From: Candidatus Aenigmatarchaeota archaeon
GTDB lineage: Archaea > Aenigmatarchaeota > Aenigmatarchaeia > Aenigmatarchaeales > Aenigmatarchaeaceae
Length of the DNA stretch: 25,250 nt
NCBI GenBank assembly: GCA_017608545.1
Contig: JAFCFQ010000001.1
Location: 1-25,250, forward strand
Reading direction: 5' to 3'
The notes under the pieces were generated by a model, which was given only the letters and a program-made list of their open reading frames with translations, ran no database searches and had not been told where the DNA came from. Below, piece by piece: positions 21,743 through 25,250 of this stretch. Position 1 is the first letter of the stretch. Every line of letters starts with the position of its first letter. Made by a program: the position numbers and the translations under genes.

Positions 21743-22945
21743 ATGAGTAATATAGTCATTGAAGACTTACATGCAATTCCTGTTTCTGAGCAAATGGTAG
21801 AGGTTGTTGAAAGAAAAGGGATTGGACACCCTGATACAATTTGCGATTCTTTAATGAATAAAGTTTCTATAGAGCTTTCAAAATATTATTTAAACAAATT
21901 TGGAGTGATACTACATCACAATATTGATAAGGGTCTTTTGGTTGCAGGAGAAGCTGAACAAAAGTTTGGAGGCGGAAGAATAAAAACTCCAATGCTTCTA
22001 GTTTTTGGAGATAGAGCCACTTATGAGTTTAAGGGGGAATCGATCCCTGTCTCTGAAATTGCTGTTGATACTGCAAAAAAATGGTTTAAAGAGAATCTAA
22101 GATTTGTTGACCCTGAAAATGATGTAAAGTATCAAGTTGAATTAAAAAGAGGTTCTGCTGCTCTCAGAGATATATTTTTTAGAAAAGGAGAAATTCTTGG
22201 AGCAAATGATACATCAGCAGCAGTTGGTTATGCTCCGTTAACAGAAACTGAAAAAATAGTTTTGAATACAGAGAAATTTCTGAATGATAAAAGTTTTAAA
22301 AAAAGATTTCCGGAATCAGGGGAAGATATAAAAGTAATGGGTTTGAGAAGTAATGGAGAGTTACATTTGACAATAGCGATGCCTTTGGTTGATAGATTTG
22401 TCGAAAGCGAGAATGATTATTTTAGAAAAAAAGAAGAATTGATTGAAGAAATTAAAAATTTTGTTATTAACAAAACTGATATTAGAACTTTTGTTTTCTT
22501 GAATACTTTAGATGCTAAAGGAAGAGGTATAAATGGCTGTTATTTAACTGTTACTGGAACTTGTGCAGAAGATGCTGATTGTGGGCAAGTTGGTAGAGGA
22601 AATAGAGTTAATGGTCTAATACCATTGAATAGACCTGTTAGCAATGAGGCAGCTGCTGGAAAGAATCCAGTTAGTCATGTTGGGAAAATATACAATCTTT
22701 TGAGTCATAGAATTGCCAATGAAGTTTACAAAAATGTTGGTGGTATAAAAGAAATTTATATTTGGCTTTTGAGCCAAATTGGAAGTCCTATTAATAAGCC
22801 AAAAATTGCTGCTGCACAAGTTATAATGAATTCTGGTTCTGTTAGTGAAGTGAGAAAAGAGATTAATGAGGTTATTGAAAAAGAGTTATCAAACATAAGA
22901 CAGTTTTGTTTAGATTTAGCTCACGGAAAATATGAAATTTGTTAA
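21743..22945 (+). CDS. metK: S-adenosylmethionine synthetase, archaeal type
   Basis: It makes S-adenosylmethionine from ATP and methionine. The 400-residue length is standard for the archaeal family, which is distant from bacterial MetK. The N-terminal VEVVERKGIGHPDTICDSL contains the GHPD motif (28-31); LHHNIDKGLLVAGEA, KRGSAALRDIF and the DAKGRGINGCYLTVTGTCAEDADCGQVGRGNRVNGLIP region in parts are also family hallmarks. The start is ATG 21743, 5 bases after GGAGG; the in-frame TTG at 21731 lies ahead of that site and is rejected. It is monocistronic. Confidence 0.96.
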   Translation: MSNIVIEDLHAIPVSEQMVEVVERKGIGHPDTICDSLMNKVSIELSKYYLNKFGVILHHNIDKGLLVAGEAEQKFGGGRIKTPMLLVFGDRATYEFKGESIPVSEIAVDTAKKWFKENLRFVDPENDVKYQVELKRGSAALRDIFFRKGEILGANDTSAAVGYAPLTETEKIVLNTEKFLNDKSFKKRFPESGEDIKVMGLRSNGELHLTIAMPLVDRFVESENDYFRKKEELIEEIKNFVINKTDIRTFVFLNTLDAKGRGINGCYLTVTGTCAEDADCGQVGRGNRVNGLIPLNRPVSNEAAAGKNPVSHVGKIYNLLSHRIANEVYKNVGGIKEIYIWLLSQIGSPINKPKIAAAQVIMNSGSVSEVRKEINEVIEKELSNIRQFCLDLAHGKYEIC

Positions 22946-22967
22946 TTTGTAGTGCGTTTTAAGTTAA

Positions 22968-22978
22968 GTATTTAAAAT
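22968..22978 (+). promoter_or_regulatory. TATA box of the coiled-coil gene pair
   Basis: AGTATTTAAAA-type sequence centred about 26 bases before ATG 22999, with no Shine-Dalgarno near the ATG: predicted leaderless transcript for the first coiled-coil gene. Confidence 0.5.
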
Positions 22979-22998
22979 TTGGCTCCTATTTTTAATCT

Positions 22999-23286
22999 AT
23001 GGAAGAAAAAATTGAGTTAAATGTGTTCTTAAATAAGTTGGTATCTTCTATCACGAAAAAATTTGAAAAAATTGAAAATGACATAAAAAGAATAAAATCC
23101 GATATTGAAAAACTCAAACAATCTAAAGAGGAAAACACTTTAAAAGAGATTGAAAATAAATTAAGAAATCTGGAGGTTTCAGTGAATTCTTTGAAAACTA
23201 AAAGTCAGATAGATAAATCCATATTAAAACTAATTGAAAGCGAAGAGCAAGAAAGAAAAAGTGAAACGTATGGAAGAAGACTTTGA
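22999..23286 (+). CDS. Coiled-coil protein 1, unknown function
   Basis: The 95-residue, highly charged protein is almost entirely helical. Hydrophobic residues recur at heptad-like spacing (ITKKFEKIENDIKRIKSDIEKL, then LKEIENKLRNLEVSVNSL), as expected of a coiled coil. There is no signal peptide, membrane segment or recognisable domain. It is the first gene of a two-gene unit; the second starts within its last 17 bases. A filament, scaffold or partner-binding role is possible, but nothing in the sequence decides it. Confidence 0.75.
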   Translation: MEEKIELNVFLNKLVSSITKKFEKIENDIKRIKSDIEKLKQSKEENTLKEIENKLRNLEVSVNSLKTKSQIDKSILKLIESEEQERKSETYGRRL

Positions 23287-23632
23287 AACGATTATAAGGT
23301 CACAATTAAGAACACTAAAAAATCAAATGGATATAATAAAAGACTACATTAACAAATATGAAGAAAGAAGCATTAAACTTAAAAAAACTATAACAAACGA
23401 ACTTATAGATGCATTAATAAAGAGATTTGAAAGGAACGAGAAATTGATACAAGAATTAAATGAGAAACTGGAGTCAATAAACCTTAAGCTTCAAGAAAAT
23501 TTATCTAGATCTATTAAAGAATTGAGAGAAGAAATAACAGAAGCTGAATTATCTAAAGCTATTTCAAAAATATTTGAAGAAAAGGAAATAAAGATAAGCT
23601 CAAAAGCTTTGGATGAATTAAAAAAACTTTAG
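23270..23632 (+). CDS. Coiled-coil protein 2, unknown function
   Basis: The 120-residue product is predicted to be largely helical and coiled-coil (QLRTLKNQMDIIKDYINKYEE; LIQELNEKLESINLKLQENL). The start is ATG 23270, with GTGA at 23261-23264 five bases before it; the upstream TTG at 23234 lies within gene 1 without such a site. It overlaps gene 1 by 17 bases, so the two are probably made together and may interact. Its stop is 1 base from the end of the convergent minus-strand gene, leaving no room for separate terminators. Confidence 0.75.
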   Translation: MEEDFETIIRSQLRTLKNQMDIIKDYINKYEERSIKLKKTITNELIDALIKRFERNEKLIQELNEKLESINLKLQENLSRSIKELREEITEAELSKAISKIFEEKEIKISSKALDELKKL

Positions 23633-23633
23633 T

Positions 23634-23906
23634 TTATATAAATTTTAATGGATTTCTAAACAACTCTATCATTTGAAAAATGCCTACTGAAATAAATGTT
23701 AATACAGCAATTGTCACGATTGCTATCCAAATATAAACTATTATTTTGTAATTAATTTTTTTATCTAGTATATAGATTGTTGTTGTAATACCAATTGTAA
23801 TTAAAATAAAAATAAAGCCAATAAAAAGTCCTCCCTCAAAAGATAAATAAATAGAGTATAAAATACCAAATAAAAATAGCAACAAAATGCTAAGTTTTCT
23901 TTTCAT
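23634..23906 (-). CDS. Small three-helix membrane protein, unknown function
   Basis: The 90-residue protein has three hydrophobic segments (about 5-22, 27-47 and 56-80) separated by short charged loops (DKKINYK). It starts MKRKLSILLLF and ends with a short polar tail. No family recognised. The ATG lies within the end of the surface-protein gene (17-base overlap), so both are probably on one minus-strand transcript. It may assist the surface protein at the membrane, which is inference only. Confidence 0.65.
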   Translation of the reverse strand: MKRKLSILLLFLFGILYSIYLSFEGGLFIGFIFILITIGITTTIYILDKKINYKIIVYIWIAIVTIAVLTFISVGIFQMIELFRNPLKFI

Positions 23907-25250
23907 TTAACTCATCTTTACTATAAACATATTCAACTTCTTCAGTTTTTCTCTTCCTTTCAATAAAAATTACAAATATTAAAACAATTACAACCACTAA
24001 AACAATTACAACAAAAAACATATTAAATTCAGTTTTTGTCACTTTAACGATATATTCATCAGAGACTGACCATTCATTATTTGTATCATTTGCATATATT
24101 TTCCAAGCAATCACACCACTACTTGAATTGAGAGTTTTTGTAATATTAATCCATCCGTTACTTCCTGTTAATGGAGTCCAAGAATCATTTTTCCATACTC
24201 CCGAATCATTTGAAGAAAAAATATAGCCTGACAAACCATTATCATCAGACCACTCAAGAGAAAATGTTGCTTCTGCTCCTTTGCTTGTTAAATTGGTATA
24301 GCCCATAAAAAGTGATGGTGGTCTGTTTTGAATTAAAGCAGTTATTTTAATTTCTGAATTTTTTTCAGCAGTTACAATTTTTCCATCAGAAGTGTTCCCA
24401 ATAACATTTATTGTTATAGGATAATTTTTTGCTTCTGCATCTATTGGAATACTAAAGTTTATTTTTACTTCTTTTGTTTCTCCACCATAAATATAAGAAG
24501 GCTGAGTTGTTGTGTACCAATCTTGTGAAATTCCTTTCAAATTTATTGTTATGTTAAAGATATTTTTTGTCATTTCATTTACTAAATCAAAACTACCTTC
24601 CACACTTTCTCCAGCTTTTATTGATGGAAAATTTAAGTTCATTATTTTAAGTTCTCCTGTTATGTTTTCTCTTTCTGGAGGAGGTGCCGCTAAAACAATT
24701 ATAGTTTTTGTTATGCTTTGGTTTGTGTAATTTGCTGTTCCACTTGTGTTGCAAGTAAAATTATAAGTTCCCACACTTAACAAGAAAGTATCCATCCTTG
24801 TTGAAGAACTTATATTTTCTATTAATTCAGAATCTTTGTAAAATTTGAAATCAGAACTTGAAATTTCTAATGGATTAATTGAATAGCATGTTGCTGTAAC
24901 TTGAGTTCCTTCTCTTATGTTCGTTGAAGGCAATATTTCCATTACCAGAGGACTCATTTTTAATATTTCATAATTAAAGAAGTCTGTAGAACTTTCATCG
25001 TTTAAGTCATCTTTTGCATGCCATTTATAAGAGAACTTTCCAGCACCTAAATCTTTTATTATTATCCAGAAAGTTCCAGACGAATTTTGAACAGGAGGAT
25101 CTGAATCATAGTAATAATTTTTCATTGTTCCAGTATAATTCGATTCGAACCAAACATCAACTAATGTTGCATCTTTAACAGTTACTTGAAACTTGTATTC
25201 AACATCAGGAACATAACCAACAGGGCTACTTGGTGTTGAAGATAAGCCTG
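23890..25250 (-). CDS. Cell-surface protein with Ig-like domains and C-terminal anchor, N-terminus outside window
   Basis: The frame stays open to the window edge, beyond the ATG at 25125, with no stop in between; that ATG is therefore probably internal. About 453 residues are visible. Order: an Ig-like domain (from VEYKFQVTVKDATLVDVWFE to KFSYKWHAKDD), a second Ig-like domain with two cysteines (VTATCYSIN, YNFTCNTSG), a NEW3-like domain (IKAGESVEGSFDLVN, GGETKEVKINFSIP), and a further Ig-like domain resembling the first (IAWKIYANDTNNEWS). A transmembrane helix and basic stop-transfer (ERKRK) end it. At least 15 N-x-S/T sequons suggest glycosylation outside the cell. Adhesion or envelope function is likely. 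Confidence 0.85.
   Translation of the reverse strand, partial: GLSSTPSSPVGYVPDVEYKFQVTVKDATLVDVWFESNYTGTMKNYYYDSDPPVQNSSGTFWIIIKDLGAGKFSYKWHAKDDLNDESSTDFFNYEILKMSPLVMEILPSTNIREGTQVTATCYSINPLEISSSDFKFYKDSELIENISSSTRMDTFLLSVGTYNFTCNTSGTANYTNQSITKTIIVLAAPPPERENITGELKIMNLNFPSIKAGESVEGSFDLVNEMTKNIFNITINLKGISQDWYTTTQPSYIYGGETKEVKINFSIPIDAEAKNYPITINVIGNTSDGKIVTAEKNSEIKITALIQNRPPSLFMGYTNLTSKGAEATFSLEWSDDNGLSGYIFSSNDSGVWKNDSWTPLTGSNGWINITKTLNSSSGVIAWKIYANDTNNEWSVSDEYIVKVTKTEFNMFFVVIVLVVVIVLIFVIFIERKRKTEEVEYVYSKDELNEKKT

Noticed and set aside
24512..24730. 72-codon plus-strand frame with a signal-like start opposite the surface-protein gene
   Set aside because: It lies wholly antisense to a convincing domain-bearing coding sequence and has no promoter or ribosome-binding site; a shadow frame.
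25123..25125. ATG 25125 as the start of the surface protein
   Set aside because: The frame remains open for the remaining 125 bases of the window and the upstream residues continue the Ig-like domain, so this Met is internal.
1..25250. CRISPR array, insertion sequence, integrase, toxin-antitoxin or defence genes
   Set aside because: No regularly spaced repeats, terminal inverted repeats, transposase or nuclease motifs were seen on either strand.

Overview
This is an AT-rich (roughly 30% G+C by eye) archaeal chromosome segment. The archaeal assignment rests on archaeal/eukaryotic-type ribosomal proteins (eS4, eL32, eL19, eL34, eL14), aEF-2 with a diphthamide-type loop, aEF-1A, aIF1, the RNase P protein Rnp1/Rpp29, Cbf5, an archaeal-type S-adenosylmethionine synthetase, TATA-box promoters and GGTGAT-type ribosome-binding sites. 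Very short or overlapping gene junctions, small genes and a Thr/Ser/Asn-rich Ig-like surface protein suggest a small-genome lineage such as DPANN (Woesearchaeota/Pacearchaeota-like). That placement is an inference.

Layout. (1) 1-2704: 3' part of aEF-2 and complete aEF-1A. (2) 2795-3576, minus strand: two small membrane or exported proteins that separate EF-1A from uS10. (3) 3661-4689: uS10, a serine tRNA with an apparent non-canonical intron, and a small PF06695-like membrane transporter. (4) 4807-20588: one uninterrupted ribosomal-protein superoperon, uL3-uL4-[93-aa unknown]-uL23-uL2-uS19-uL22-uS3-uL29-aIF1-Rnp1-uS17-uL14-uL24-eS4-uL5-[Cys-rich exported protein]-uS14-uS8-uL6-eL32-[UPF0173 hydrolase]-[zinc ribbon]-eL19-uL18-uS5-uL30-uL15-SecY-Adk-DUF106 insertase-eL34-eL14. 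Almost every junction overlaps or is only a few bases long, with GGTGA or GTGAT placed 4-7 bases before the start, so translational coupling is expected. (5) 20733-22945: Cbf5 and MetK under their own promoters. (6) 22999-23632: two overlapping coiled-coil genes of unknown function. (7) 23634-25250, minus strand: a small membrane protein and the C-terminal part of a large anchored surface protein that runs off the window.

How it works together. Most of the window is a translation and protein-export module: ribosomal proteins, both elongation factors, start-codon selection (aIF1), tRNA and rRNA processing (Rnp1, Cbf5) and the membrane-insertion machinery (SecY, the DUF106/EMC3-like insertase). 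Promoters fall into two types. Several lone or first genes have a TATA element centred about 27 bases before the start codon, implying leaderless mRNAs. EF-1A, uL3 and MetK have short leaders, with clear Shine-Dalgarno sites at EF-1A and MetK and only a weak one at uL3.

There is no obvious defence system, mobile element or CRISPR array. The most interesting points are: a probable CTG start codon for the start-selection factor aIF1 behind an exceptionally strong ribosome-binding site; a tRNA-Ser(GGA) whose intron seems to lie upstream of the anticodon; four uncharacterised or unexpected genes embedded in the core ribosomal operon; a tandem 11-bp repeat just upstream of that operon's promoter; and an extra two-helix hairpin in SecY. 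No intergenic stretch exceeds 300 bases.
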